Positions 20,693-29,667 of a stretch of 64,000 nucleotides of DNA are shown in pieces (within the stretch, counting starts at the first letter, position 1; each line of letters starts with the position of its first letter). The notes below the pieces were generated by a model. The model ran no database searches. It was not told the origin of the DNA and saw only the letters and a program-made list of their open reading frames with translations. The translations under genes were made by a program, and so were the position numbers. This DNA comes from Rubrivivax sp. (GTDB lineage Bacteria > Pseudomonadota > Gammaproteobacteria > Burkholderiales > Burkholderiaceae_C): positions 62,001-126,000 of the forward strand of contig JADCGP010000017.1 of NCBI GenBank assembly GCA_020248915.1. Direction: 5' to 3'.

Positions 20693-21040
20693 ATGAGCAA
20701 CGTGCCCCTGCAGGCCATCGCGCCCGATGTGTGCGTCGCCCCGCAACTCACGCCGGAAGCCATGGCCGAGGCGGCACGGATGGGCTTCCGCAGCGTCGTC
20801 AACAACAGGCCCGACTTCGAGCACGGGCCCAACCAGCCCGCCAGCGCGGACATCGAGGCGGCGGCCATCGCCGCCGGCCTGCAGTACAGGCACCTGCCGG
20901 TCGACGCGGCGTGGCAGTCGCCGCAGCAGATCGAGGCCATGGCCGTCCTGCTGGAGGAACTGCCGCGCCCGCTGTTGATGTTCTGCCGCTCGGGCGGGCG
21001 TTCGATGCGCCTCTACGCGCAGGCGAGCCAGCTCGGCTGA
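20693..21040 (+). CDS. TIGR01244 family sulfur transferase/phosphatase-like protein
   Basis: A 115-residue single-domain protein with a dual-specificity-phosphatase-like fold. It carries FRSVVNNRPDFE and the catalytic loop MFCRSGGRS, the pattern of the domain found also at the end of Blh-type proteins. Its gene lies 17 bases after the YqeY gene. The substrate is unknown; a role in sulfide metabolism is known for some Blh relatives but is not shown here. Confidence 0.82.
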   Translation: MSNVPLQAIAPDVCVAPQLTPEAMAEAARMGFRSVVNNRPDFEHGPNQPASADIEAAAIAAGLQYRHLPVDAAWQSPQQIEAMAVLLEELPRPLLMFCRSGGRSMRLYAQASQLG

Positions 21041-21080
21041 CGCCAGCCCGCGCCCCGAGGCATCGGGGCAGCCACCGGGT

Positions 21081-22772
21081 TCAGCGCAGACGCACCCAGT
21101 CGACCTCGAGCCAGTTGTCGGCGCGGTGCACGGCATCGACGTGGGCCCGCGCCGCCCACGGGATCACCTGCCGGTGCAGCGGGATCGTGTGCACCTGGTC
21201 CTTCCACTCGCGCAGCGCGGCCCTGATCAGCGACTCGCGCTTCTTCGGGTCGGCTTCGGTCGTGCTCTGCGCGGCCAGCGCGTCGAACCTGTCGTTGCGC
21301 GAGCGCCCATAGTTGTACAGGCCCTCGCCCTTGGGCCCGGGGTTGCGCATCACCGGGGTCAGCGTCGTCTCGGCGTCGGTGACGGCACCACCCCAGCCGA
21401 GCATGTACAGGCTGGTGTCCCACTTCTCCAGCTTCGGGAAATAGGTGGCTCGCGGCATCGCGTTGACACGCACCCGGACCTTGATCTGCGCCCACATGCC
21501 GGCCAGCGCGATACAGATCTCCTCGTCGTTGACGTAGCGGTTGTTCGGGCAGTCGAGTGTGACCTCGAACCCGTCCGGGTAGCCGGCCTCGGCCATCAGC
21601 CGGCGCGCCAGCGCGAGGTCGAACGGCAGCCGGCGCTCGATGTCGGCGTCGCCGTAGGCGGCCAGCGGCGAGGGGGTGTTGCCGCCGGTGGGCACGCTCA
21701 GGCCGTTCATCAGCTTGGTGCGCATCGTCTCGACGTCGACCGCGTGGTACAGCGCCCGCCGCACCCGCAGATCCTTGAACGGGTTGCGGTCCTTGACACT
21801 GCCGTGCAGCAGCTCGTCGCGGTGCTGGTCCATGCCGATGAAGATCACGCGGTTCTCGGGGCCCTCGACGATGCGCACGCCCGAGGTGCTGCGCAGCCTC
21901 GGGACGTCGCGCGGGGCCGGGTCGAGGACGAAGTCGATCTCGCCCGAGACAAGCGCCGCCAGCCGCGTGGCGTCGTTGGCGATCGGCGTGTAGCTGATCT
22001 CCTGCACATTGCCCTCGGGCCGGCTCCACCACGCCGCGTTGCGCCGGAACGAGGTGCGGATGCCGGGCTGGCGCGACACCAGCACGAACGGACCGGTGCC
22101 GTTGGCGTGGAACGACGCGTGGCTCTCCTCGCGGCTCTTGAAGTCGAGCGGTCGGGTCACCCGGTGCTTCTCGGCCCAGGCCCGGCTCATCACGAAGATC
22201 GAGTCCAGGTGCTGCAGGAACACCGGGTTGACCTGCGGCAGCCGGAACTCCACCGTCCGCGGATCGAGCGCGACGGGGGTGCCGAGTGCGTTGGCGTAGA
22301 CGCTGAAGGTCGACACCGGGTCCTTGGCGCGCTGCACCGAGAACACGACGTCGTCGGCGGTCAGCGGCGTGCCGTCGTGGAAGCGGACGCCCTCGCGCAG
22401 CCGGAAGCGCCAGGTGGTCGGTCCGGTCTGCTGCCACTCGGTGGCCAGGGAAGGCACGATCTCGAGCTGCCGGTTGCGCCGCGTCAGACGCTCGTAGACC
22501 TGGCCGTTGACGGCGTTGGTCAGGCCCTCGTTCTGCGAGTGCGGGTCCATCGTCAACGGGTCGCCCTGGCTCGCCCATCGCAGCGTCTGGGCCCCGACGT
22601 CCGCCGGCGCCAGCCCCAGCAGCAGAGCCGGCAGCAGAGCCAGCGGCGCGGCCAGACCCGAGGCGAGGCCCGAGACGAGACGCCAGGCCAGGCGCCAGGC
22701 CCGTCGCAGCGGGCGCGGCCGGTTCGACGGCATGCCGCGGCCGGGCGGCACGGGCGGACGAAGCTGGGGCAC
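21081..22772 (-). CDS. ABC transporter substrate-binding protein, peptide/opine family
   Basis: A 563-residue periplasmic binding protein (SBP_bac_5, as in OppA/DppA). An Arg-rich, approximately 30-residue lead precedes a hydrophobic signal segment ending VGAQT near residue 62; the mature part starts LRWASQGDPLTMDPHSQNEG. The GTG at 22772 has AGGAGA 6 bases before it; an ATG at 22733 would give a shorter signal peptide. No permease or ATPase gene is beside it, so it must use a transporter encoded elsewhere. The ligand is unknown. Confidence 0.88.
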   Translation of the reverse strand: MPQLRPPVPPGRGMPSNRPRPLRRAWRLAWRLVSGLASGLAAPLALLPALLLGLAPADVGAQTLRWASQGDPLTMDPHSQNEGLTNAVNGQVYERLTRRNRQLEIVPSLATEWQQTGPTTWRFRLREGVRFHDGTPLTADDVVFSVQRAKDPVSTFSVYANALGTPVALDPRTVEFRLPQVNPVFLQHLDSIFVMSRAWAEKHRVTRPLDFKSREESHASFHANGTGPFVLVSRQPGIRTSFRRNAAWWSRPEGNVQEISYTPIANDATRLAALVSGEIDFVLDPAPRDVPRLRSTSGVRIVEGPENRVIFIGMDQHRDELLHGSVKDRNPFKDLRVRRALYHAVDVETMRTKLMNGLSVPTGGNTPSPLAAYGDADIERRLPFDLALARRLMAEAGYPDGFEVTLDCPNNRYVNDEEICIALAGMWAQIKVRVRVNAMPRATYFPKLEKWDTSLYMLGWGGAVTDAETTLTPVMRNPGPKGEGLYNYGRSRNDRFDALAAQSTTEADPKKRESLIRAALREWKDQVHTIPLHRQVIPWAARAHVDAVHRADNWLEVDWVRLR

Positions 22773-22820
22773 GGCGGCTCTCCTGGCGGCACGTGCGCGG
22801 CCGCGGCGCCGGCAGTGTAG

Positions 22821-24086
22821 TCAGCCCATCGCGCGCTGCACCAGCTGCGGGTCCACCCACAGCTCGGCCAGGTGCTGGAACTCGACCGATGCCTCCGGCT
22901 CGCGACCGACGATGCGGTCGCTGCAGTCCTTGCGCGCGAGGTCGATCCGGACCGGCACGATGCGCATCTGCGCCTTCGTGGAGTAGAACGCCTTGACGAC
23001 CGGTGCGACCAGCTTGCCCGGGTTCTGGTCGACCACGACGGCCAGCTTGCCGGACTGCAGCCGCACCACCGACCCGGTCGGATAGATGCCCAGGCTCTGC
23101 ACGAAGGCGGCGAAGATCGCCGGATCGAGGTGGCCCTTCCACGAGGCCATCCGTGCGATCGACTCGGCCGGATCCCAGCCCGCCTTGTACGGCCGGTTCG
23201 ACGTGATCGCGTCGTAGATGTCGCACACCGCCCCCATGCGGGACAGCAGCTCGATGCGATCGCCCTCCAGGCCGTGCGGGTAGCCCTTGCCGTCGATCCG
23301 CTCGTGGTGGTGCAGGGCGACGTCGAGCACCAGTTCCGGCGCGCCCTGCGCTTCGGCCAGCAGCTCGTAGCCCCGCTGAGGGTGGCTGCGCATCACTCGC
23401 CACTCGGCATCGGTGAGGCTGCCGGGCTTGTTCAGCACGTCCAGCGGCATCAGCGCCTTGCCGACGTCGTGCACCAGGCCGGCCAGCCCCGCCACCCGGC
23501 ACTGCTCCTCGTCCAGGCCGAGCTGGCGCGCCAGGGCCACCATCAGCGCGCACACGGCCACGCTGTGCATGTAGGTGTAGTCGTCGCGAGTCTTCAGGCG
23601 CGCCAGGCTGACGATGGCCGTCGGGTTGCGCTGCACCGACGCCGAGATGTCCTCCACCAGCGCCCGGCAGCCGTCGGTGTCGATCGTGCGCCCGAGCCGC
23701 GCCTCGCCGAACATGGACTGCACCGCCTTCCGTCCGCGCTCGCAGATGGCCGCGGCCTCGCGCAGTTCGGCCTCGATCGGACGGTCCCCGCGCGCAGCGG
23801 GGCGCTGGGCGGCCGCGGGCGAGGGCGCCTGCGGCAGGATGGGCGGCGTCACGGCAACGGACGCCGGGGACGGCGCCGTGGTGGCTGCGCCGGCCGGAGC
23901 GACGTCCAGCCCGAGGTCGACGTCGATCCAGGCCTCGGTCACGTGAGACGCGCGCACGCGCGCCAGCTGTTCCGGATCCTCCAGCACGAAGCGGGTCTTC
24001 CAGAACGGGTGATCCAGCCAGGAGCCCTCCAGTTTGTGGAGGTGCATACCCAGCCGGAGCTGCGCGACGGGGATCTTCTTCAGCAT
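22821..24086 (-). CDS. HD-GYP domain cyclic-di-GMP phosphodiesterase
   Basis: A 421-residue protein: an N-terminal DUF3391-like domain (MLKKIPVAQLRLGMHLHKLEG), an Ala/Pro-rich linker (about 60-100), and an HD-GYP domain. The catalytic residues are intact: His206-Asp207 in LVHDVGK and HHHERIDGKGYP at 259-270. It should break down c-di-GMP in the cytoplasm. It stands divergent to the DUF3422 gene across 300 bases, next to the photosynthesis cluster. Confidence 0.92.
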   Translation of the reverse strand: MLKKIPVAQLRLGMHLHKLEGSWLDHPFWKTRFVLEDPEQLARVRASHVTEAWIDVDLGLDVAPAGAATTAPSPASVAVTPPILPQAPSPAAAQRPAARGDRPIEAELREAAAICERGRKAVQSMFGEARLGRTIDTDGCRALVEDISASVQRNPTAIVSLARLKTRDDYTYMHSVAVCALMVALARQLGLDEEQCRVAGLAGLVHDVGKALMPLDVLNKPGSLTDAEWRVMRSHPQRGYELLAEAQGAPELVLDVALHHHERIDGKGYPHGLEGDRIELLSRMGAVCDIYDAITSNRPYKAGWDPAESIARMASWKGHLDPAIFAAFVQSLGIYPTGSVVRLQSGKLAVVVDQNPGKLVAPVVKAFYSTKAQMRIVPVRIDLARKDCSDRIVGREPEASVEFQHLAELWVDPQLVQRAMG

Positions 24087-24386
24087 CGAGCCGGGGGCTG
24101 CGGAGGACGGCTGGGGACGGCTGTAAACGGCGGGGCGGGACAGCCCGCCCCCTGCAGCGCACGAATCGACCGTCCGCCTGCCCGCTTATCGACTCGGGGC
24201 CGCCCCAGCTTGAGTCGGCACGGGCGCGGGGCACGGCGGCGCGGCCCCGGCGGGCCAACCCTGCACGGCCGCGCGGCGGGCCGGGCCGGGCAGAGCCCTC
24301 GCCAGTGTCAATTCCGCGTGACATACTGACGGCCACCCCGTCCGCTGGCCCGCCCGCCGGCCGTCCGCGGCGCCCGGGGCCGACCG
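24087..24386. other. Divergent spacer between HD-GYP gene and DUF3422 gene
   Basis: This 300-base GC-rich stretch shows no convincing ORF and no RNA gene. It must contain the promoters of both flanking genes. The only clear signal is the TGTN12ACA site at 24306-24323. Confidence 0.6.
24306..24323. promoter_or_regulatory. Putative PpsR/CrtJ binding site before DUF3422-bchIDO
   Basis: TGTCAATTCCGCGTGACA fits TGTN12ACA, the palindrome bound by PpsR/CrtJ. A CATACT hexamer at 24322-24327 overlaps its right end and could be a -10 box, so bound PpsR would cover the promoter. The same form occurs at three other photosynthesis promoters in this window. Confidence 0.65.
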
Positions 24387-25673
24387 ATGCTCGCCCTGCC
24401 CGAAGACCACCCCCAGCGCCGCAGCCTTGCCGACGAGGTCCACGCGCGGCCGTTCGAGCCGGTCGCGACCCCGTCGCGGCTGAGCTACGTGGCGCTGCTG
24501 GTCGACGCCGAGCAGCGCGACGCGGAGCGGGCCCACCTCGCGCGGCTGCTCGCGCGCTTCGACCAGCCCGCTCCCGACGCCCAGGCCACGCACTTGCGGG
24601 CCGCGCTCGGGACACTGGCGTTGAAGTGGGAGCGCCACGGCGAGTTCTCCGGCTACACCGTCATCGCCCCGGGTGCCGACCCGGCGGCACCGTTCGAGCG
24701 CACCGCGGGCGAGCAGTTGCCTGCGGACTGGCTGCAGGCCCTTCCCGGGCGCACCGTGGTGGCCGCACACGCCACGCTGCTGCCGGCGCCCGCGGGGCAC
24801 CCGCCGCACGTGGGCGACATCGCGCCGCTGTTCGGCGGCCAGACGATCGTCGGCGCCGCCATCGGCGAGGGGGTCGGCTACGCCTTCACCGACTTCCGCG
24901 TGCACGGCGACGGCTGCTCGCGGATGCTGGTGTACGACGTCGGCTTCAACCCCTACCAGGCCGGGCGGATGATCCAGCGCCTGTTCGAGATCGAGGCCTA
25001 CCGGATGCTCGCGCTGCTGGCGCTGCCGATCGCGCGCCGCCAGTCGCCGCGCATCGTGGCGATCGAACGCGCGCTGGCCGGGCTCACCGACGGCATCGCG
25101 CGCGAGGACGGCCGCGAGGAGGAACTTCTGCACGAACTGACCCGGCTGGCCGCCGAGGTCGAGAGCGGCCTGGCCGCGAGCCAGTTCCGCTTCGGGGCCT
25201 GCCGCGCCTACAGCGAGCTGGTGCAGACGCGCATCCACGAGCTGCGCGAGACGCGGCTGCCGGGACTGCAGACGATCGAGGAGTTCATGGCGCGCCGCTT
25301 CACGCCGGCCGTGGGCACCTGCAACACCGTGTCGCAGCGGCTGCACGACCTGTCGGACCGCGTCGCGCAGGCCAGCTCGCTGCTGGCCACGCGGGTCGGG
25401 ATCGCGCGCGAGCACCAGAACCAGCAGCTGCTGGCCTCGATGGACCGGCGCGCCAAGCAGCAGCTGCGCCTGCAGCAGACCGTCGAGGGCCTGTCGGTGG
25501 CGGCCATCCTCTACTACCTCGTCGGCCTGGTCGGCTACGCTGCCAAGGGCCTGCGCAACGGCGGCGTGCCGCTCGAGCCCGACCTGGTCGCCGGCCTCGC
25601 CGTGCCGGTGCTCGGCGCCGCCGTGCTGTGGGTGCTGCGCCGCAAGCGCCGACGCCTGCAGGGCGAGTCCTGA
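24387..25673 (+). CDS. DUF3422 family membrane-anchored protein
   Basis: A 428-residue protein with the DUF3422 start LPEDHPQRRSLADEVHARPFEPV. A soluble body rich in helices is followed by two C-terminal membrane helices (VAAILYYLVGLVGYAAKGL and LVAGLAVPVLGAAVLWVL). No enzyme motif is visible and the function of the family is unknown. It lies only 28 bases before bchI on the same strand, behind a PpsR-type site, so it is probably the first gene of the bchIDO transcript. Start set at the ATG before the conserved block. Confidence 0.85.
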   Translation: MLALPEDHPQRRSLADEVHARPFEPVATPSRLSYVALLVDAEQRDAERAHLARLLARFDQPAPDAQATHLRAALGTLALKWERHGEFSGYTVIAPGADPAAPFERTAGEQLPADWLQALPGRTVVAAHATLLPAPAGHPPHVGDIAPLFGGQTIVGAAIGEGVGYAFTDFRVHGDGCSRMLVYDVGFNPYQAGRMIQRLFEIEAYRMLALLALPIARRQSPRIVAIERALAGLTDGIAREDGREEELLHELTRLAAEVESGLAASQFRFGACRAYSELVQTRIHELRETRLPGLQTIEEFMARRFTPAVGTCNTVSQRLHDLSDRVAQASSLLATRVGIAREHQNQQLLASMDRRAKQQLRLQQTVEGLSVAAILYYLVGLVGYAAKGLRNGGVPLEPDLVAGLAVPVLGAAVLWVLRRKRRRLQGES

Positions 25674-25701
25674 CCCCACGTCCTACGCGGTCCCCACCCC
25701 G

Positions 25702-26742
25702 ATGCGCCACGCCTACCCCTTCTCCGCGATCGTCGGCCAGGACGAGATGCGCCGTGCGTTGCTGATCGCCGCCGTCGACCCGGGCGTCGGCGGCGTGCTC
25801 GTGTTCGGCGACCGCGGCACCGGCAAGAGCACCGCGGTGCGGGCGCTGGCCGCGCTGCTGCCTGGCATGGAGGTGGTCGACGGCTGCGCCTACCACTGCG
25901 CGCCGTCGGCGCCGGCCGGACTCTGCGCGCGCTGCAGCGTGTCCGAACCCGGCCGGCGCAAGGCCCGGCTTCCCGCCCGCGTCGTGCCGGTGCCGGTGGT
26001 CGACCTGCCACTGGGCGTGACCGAGGACCGCGTGCTCGGCGCCCTCGACCTCGAGCGCGCGCTCGCCCACGGCGAGAAGCACTTCCAGCCCGGGCTGCTG
26101 GCGCGGGCGCACCGCGGCTTCCTGTACATCGACGAGGTCAACCTGCTCGAGGACCACCTGGTCGACCTGCTGATCGACGTCGCGGCCTCGGGCGAGAACG
26201 TGGTCGAGCGCGAGGGCCTGTCGATGCGGCACCCGGCGCGCTTCGTGCTGGTGGGAAGCGGCAACCCCGAGGAGGGCGAGCTGCGCCCGCAGCTGCTCGA
26301 CCGCTTCGGCCTGGCGGTGGACGTCAAGACGCCGACCGACCTGCCGACGCGCATGGAGGTGGTGCGCCGCCGCGACGCCTTCGAACGCGACCCCGAGGGC
26401 TTCGCCGCGCAGTGGGCCGAGGCCGAGGCCGCGGTGCGCGCGCGCATCGTGGCCGGCCGCAAGCGGCTGCCCAAGGTGGCGTTGTCCGAGGCCGCGCTCG
26501 AGCGCGCCTCGCGCCTGTGCCTCGCTCTGGGCACCGACGGCCTGCGCGGCGAGCTGACGCTGGTGCGCGCGGCGCGCGCGCTGGCCGCCTACGAGGGCCG
26601 CTCCAGCGTCGGCGACGCCCAGCTCCAGGCGGTGGCCGCCCCCGCGCTGCGCCACCGGCTGCGGCGCAACCCGCTCGACGATTCGGACGCGGCCGTGCGC
26701 GTGCAGCGCGCGGTCGAGGAACTGTTCGGCGCGGCGGCCTGA
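25702..26742 (+). CDS. bchI: Magnesium chelatase subunit I
   Basis: A 346-residue AAA+ ATPase that with BchD drives Mg insertion by BchH into protoporphyrin IX. Walker A is GDRGTGKST (residues 36-44), Walker B is FLYIDEVNLL, and the sensor region is LVGSGNPEEGELRPQLLDRF. Full family length. It begins the bchI-bchD-bchO run, 25 bases before bchD. Confidence 0.97.
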   Translation: MRHAYPFSAIVGQDEMRRALLIAAVDPGVGGVLVFGDRGTGKSTAVRALAALLPGMEVVDGCAYHCAPSAPAGLCARCSVSEPGRRKARLPARVVPVPVVDLPLGVTEDRVLGALDLERALAHGEKHFQPGLLARAHRGFLYIDEVNLLEDHLVDLLIDVAASGENVVEREGLSMRHPARFVLVGSGNPEEGELRPQLLDRFGLAVDVKTPTDLPTRMEVVRRRDAFERDPEGFAAQWAEAEAAVRARIVAGRKRLPKVALSEAALERASRLCLALGTDGLRGELTLVRAARALAAYEGRSSVGDAQLQAVAAPALRHRLRRNPLDDSDAAVRVQRAVEELFGAAA

Positions 26743-26767
26743 CCTCCGAGCGGGGCCCGAGCCGACG

Positions 26768-28540
26768 ATGCACAGCCTCGGCGCCTGGACGGCAGCCGTG
26801 TTCGCGGCCGACCCGGCGGCGCTCGGCGGCCTCGCGCTGCGCTGTGCGCCCGGTCCGCGTCGCGATGCCTTCGTCGCCGCGCTGCGCGCGCGGCTGCCGG
26901 CCGGCCGGCCGTGGCTGCGGCTGCCGCTGCACGTCGACGACGACCGGCTACTCGGCGGCCTGGACCTCGCCGCGACGCTGGCCGCGGGGCGCCCGGTCGC
27001 GCAGCGCGGGCTGCTGGCCCAGGCCGATGGCGGCGTGATCGTGGCCGCGATGGCCGAGCGCATCCCGCCCGCGCTCGCTGGGCGCCTGGCACTCGCGCTC
27101 GACCGGGGCGAGCTCTGCGGCGCGCGCGACGGGGCCGGGTCGCCGGAGGCAGCGGCGTTCGGCCTGCTGCTGCTGGACGAAGGGGTCGAGGACGACGAAC
27201 GCCCGCCGGGATCGCTGCTCGAGCGGCTCGGGCTGCGGCTCGACCTGGAGACGGCCGAGGCGGTCGACACGCCGGCGCTGCCCCCGGTGCCGCCCGTGCG
27301 CGGCGGACACTGCGACTGGGGCGCCGTCGCGCTCGGGCCGCAGCACCTGCAGGGCCTGGTGGGCGCCGCGGCGGCGCTCGGTGTCGGATCGGCGCGGGCG
27401 GCCCTGCATGCGCTCGTCGCGGCGCGGATCATTGCGGCGCTGCAGGGCCGCGACCGGGTGCAGGACGAGGACGCCGCGCTGGCGGTGCAGCTGGTGCTCG
27501 CACCGCGCGCCACGCAACTCCCGGTGCCGCCGGCCGAGCCGGACGCGGAGGCGGCCCCCCCGGAGAGCGAGCCGCCGACGGCGCCTCCGCCGGACGACGC
27601 GCCCGCGGACGACCCGGCGACGCTGCCCGACGGTCCGCTCGACGACCGGCTGGTGGCCGCCGCGCTGGCCGCGCTGCCGCCGGCGCTGCTGGAGCGGCTG
27701 CGCGCGGCGCTGCCCGCGGGCCCCCGGGGCGGCAGCGGCGGCCGCCGCGGCGAGTGGACGCGCGCGCGCCAGCGCGGGCGGGTCGTCGGCACCCGAGCCG
27801 GCGACCCGCGCGACGGCGCGCGCCTGCACCTGCTGGCCACGCTGCGCGCGGCGGCCCCGTGGCAGCGCCTGCGGCGGGCCACGCGGCCGGATCTCGCCGC
27901 GCGCCCGCTGGTGGTCCAGCGCGACGACCTGCGGGTGGCACGGCTGCGGCAGCGCCGCACCACGACCACGCTGTTCGTCATCGACGCGTCGGGCTCCGCG
28001 GCGCTGCACCGGCTGGCCGAGGCCAAGGGTGCGGTCGAACTGCTGCTGGCCGACTGCTATGCCCGGCGCGACCGCGTGGCCGTGCTCGCCTTCCGCGGCA
28101 GCGGCGCCGAGCTGCTGCTGGCGCCGACGCGCTCGCTGGTGCGGGCGCGGCGCGCCTTGGCCGGTCTGCCCGGCGGCGGCGGCACGCCGCTGGCCGCGGG
28201 CATCGAGGCCGCACGCGGCGTGGCCGAGGGCGTGGTGCGCGGCGGCGGCACGCCGCTCGTCGTGCTGCTGACCGACGGCCGCGCCAACATCGCCGCCGAC
28301 GGCAGCCCAGGCCGCGCGCGCGCGCTGCAGGACGCGCTGGCCGCGGCTCGGCGGCTCTCGGCCCAGGGTGCTGCCTCGCTGCTGATCGACACCGCGCCGC
28401 AGCCCAGCGAGCCGGCGCGCGCGGTGGCCTCGGCGATGCAGGCGCGCTACGTCGCCCTGCCCCACGCCGATGCGCAGGCGATGGCCGGTGTCGTCGGCGG
28501 CGTGCGCGCCGGCCTGGCGGGCGGGCCGCGTCGTGGCTGA
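26768..28540 (+). CDS. bchD: Magnesium chelatase subunit D
   Basis: A 590-residue partner of BchI. The N-terminal half is an AAA+-like domain without a good Walker motif, as usual for BchD; a Pro/Asp/Glu-rich linker lies at about residues 256-296; the C-terminal third is an integrin I (VWA) domain whose metal site is DASGS (Asp406, Ser408, Ser410). Its end overlaps the GTG of bchO by 8 bases. Confidence 0.95.
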   Translation: MHSLGAWTAAVFAADPAALGGLALRCAPGPRRDAFVAALRARLPAGRPWLRLPLHVDDDRLLGGLDLAATLAAGRPVAQRGLLAQADGGVIVAAMAERIPPALAGRLALALDRGELCGARDGAGSPEAAAFGLLLLDEGVEDDERPPGSLLERLGLRLDLETAEAVDTPALPPVPPVRGGHCDWGAVALGPQHLQGLVGAAAALGVGSARAALHALVAARIIAALQGRDRVQDEDAALAVQLVLAPRATQLPVPPAEPDAEAAPPESEPPTAPPPDDAPADDPATLPDGPLDDRLVAAALAALPPALLERLRAALPAGPRGGSGGRRGEWTRARQRGRVVGTRAGDPRDGARLHLLATLRAAAPWQRLRRATRPDLAARPLVVQRDDLRVARLRQRRTTTTLFVIDASGSAALHRLAEAKGAVELLLADCYARRDRVAVLAFRGSGAELLLAPTRSLVRARRALAGLPGGGGTPLAAGIEAARGVAEGVVRGGGTPLVVLLTDGRANIAADGSPGRARALQDALAAARRLSAQGAASLLIDTAPQPSEPARAVASAMQARYVALPHADAQAMAGVVGGVRAGLAGGPRRG

Positions 28541-29540
28541 CGCCGCGATGGCGGCAGCAGGCACCGCCGCGCCACTCGCACACCCATTCGAGCATCGCGA
28601 GCGCGGCGGTCCGGTGCGCTGGCGCTGGCTCGAGTGGCCGGGCCCGCGGGCGGACGCTCCGCTGGCGCTGCTGCTGCACGGCACCGGCGCGTCGGCCGAG
28701 TCGTGGTCGGCGCTCGGCCCGCGACTGGCACGCCGCTGGCGCGTCGTCGCCCCCGACCTGCCCGGTCATGCGCAGAGCGCGGTCGAGCACGGCCGCGAGC
28801 TCTCGTTGCCGTTCATGGCGCGCGCGCTGGCCGGGCTGGCAGCCGACCACGGCTGGCGCCCACAGTGGCTGGTCGGTCACTCGGCGGGTGCCGCGATCGC
28901 GCTGCAGACAGTGCTCGACGGTGCATTCGCGCCCCAGGGCGTCATCGCGCTCAACGGCGCGTTGCTGCCGCTGGACGGCCCGGTCGGGCGCTGGTTCTCG
29001 CCGCTGGCGCGGGCGCTGGCGCTGCAGCCGCTGGTGCCGCACCTGTTCTCCTGGCACGCCCACGTGCCCGGGGTGGTCGAGCGGCTGCTGTACGGCACCG
29101 GCTCGCGGCTGCCCCCCTCGGCGGTTCAGCGCTACCGCCGGCTGGTCACCGACCCGGGCCACGCTGGCGGCGCGCTGCGGATGATGGCGGCGTGGGACCT
29201 CGGCACGCTGGAGGCCGCGTTGCCCAGCCTGCGGGTGCCGCTGCACCTCGTGGTCGGCGAGGCCGACCGGATGCTGCCGCCGGCGCACGCCGAGCGGGTG
29301 CGGGGTGCGCTGCGCTCGGCCCAGGTGCACCGCCTGCCCGGCCTCGGGCACCTCGCGCACGAGGAGGACGCCGAGGCCGTCGCGGCGCTGATCGAGCGCC
29401 TCGCCGGGCCCGCGGCGACGGGCGGCCCGGACAACGGGGCGCCGTCCGAAGCGCGGCCCGAAGCGCGGCCCGGAGTGCGGTCGGGAACGCCGTCGGGAAC
29501 TGGGTCGGAGGCGGCGCCAGGCAAGCCGTCGCATCGGTAA
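28533..29540 (+). CDS. bchO: BchO, magnesium chelatase-associated alpha/beta hydrolase
   Basis: A 335-residue alpha/beta-hydrolase always linked with Mg chelatase genes, of unproven reaction. The oxyanion region is LLLHGTGASAESW, the nucleophile elbow GHSAGAAIAL, and the catalytic His lies in LPGLGHLAHEED. The last ~40 residues are a Pro/Ser/Arg-rich tail encoded by 12-base imperfect repeats and fall outside the fold. GTG start coupled to the end of bchD; an ATG at 28548 is the alternative. Confidence 0.92.
   Translation: MADAAMAAAGTAAPLAHPFEHRERGGPVRWRWLEWPGPRADAPLALLLHGTGASAESWSALGPRLARRWRVVAPDLPGHAQSAVEHGRELSLPFMARALAGLAADHGWRPQWLVGHSAGAAIALQTVLDGAFAPQGVIALNGALLPLDGPVGRWFSPLARALALQPLVPHLFSWHAHVPGVVERLLYGTGSRLPPSAVQRYRRLVTDPGHAGGALRMMAAWDLGTLEAALPSLRVPLHLVVGEADRMLPPAHAERVRGALRSAQVHRLPGLGHLAHEEDAEAVAALIERLAGPAATGGPDNGAPSEARPEARPGVRSGTPSGTGSEAAPGKPSHR
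29445..29504. repeat. 12-base imperfect tandem repeats in the 3' end of bchO
   Basis: Five units of about 12 bases follow one another, the first three close to CCGAAGCGCGGC, the last two close to TCGGGAACGCCG. They encode a low-complexity tail. Length is a multiple of three per unit, so copy changes keep the frame. Confidence 0.55.
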
Positions 29541-29609
29541 CCGGGGCCCCAACCGGGGGCGCAGTCGAGCGCGCCGCAGCGCGGCGTCAGCGGCCGGGTC
29601 CGGGCCGGA

Positions 29610-29647
29610 TTGACCCGTCGACGACGGGTTGTCTATACTGGTTGACA
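29610..29647 (+). promoter_or_regulatory. crtE promoter with overlapping PpsR/CrtJ site
   Basis: TTGACC (29610-29615) and TATACT (29634-29639) are 18 bases apart, a good sigma70-type promoter. The site TGTCTATACTGGTTGACA (29630-29647) contains the -10 box and fits TGTN12ACA. The crtE start codon is only 20 bases beyond it, so the leader is short. Confidence 0.75.
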
Positions 29648-29667
29648 CACTGAGGAGTCACGCCGGT

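Noticed and set aside
21053..21068. CCCCGA/TCGGGG hairpin between two convergent genes as a terminator
   Set aside because: The stem is only 6 bp with a 4-base loop and there is no T-tract, so it was not listed as a feature.
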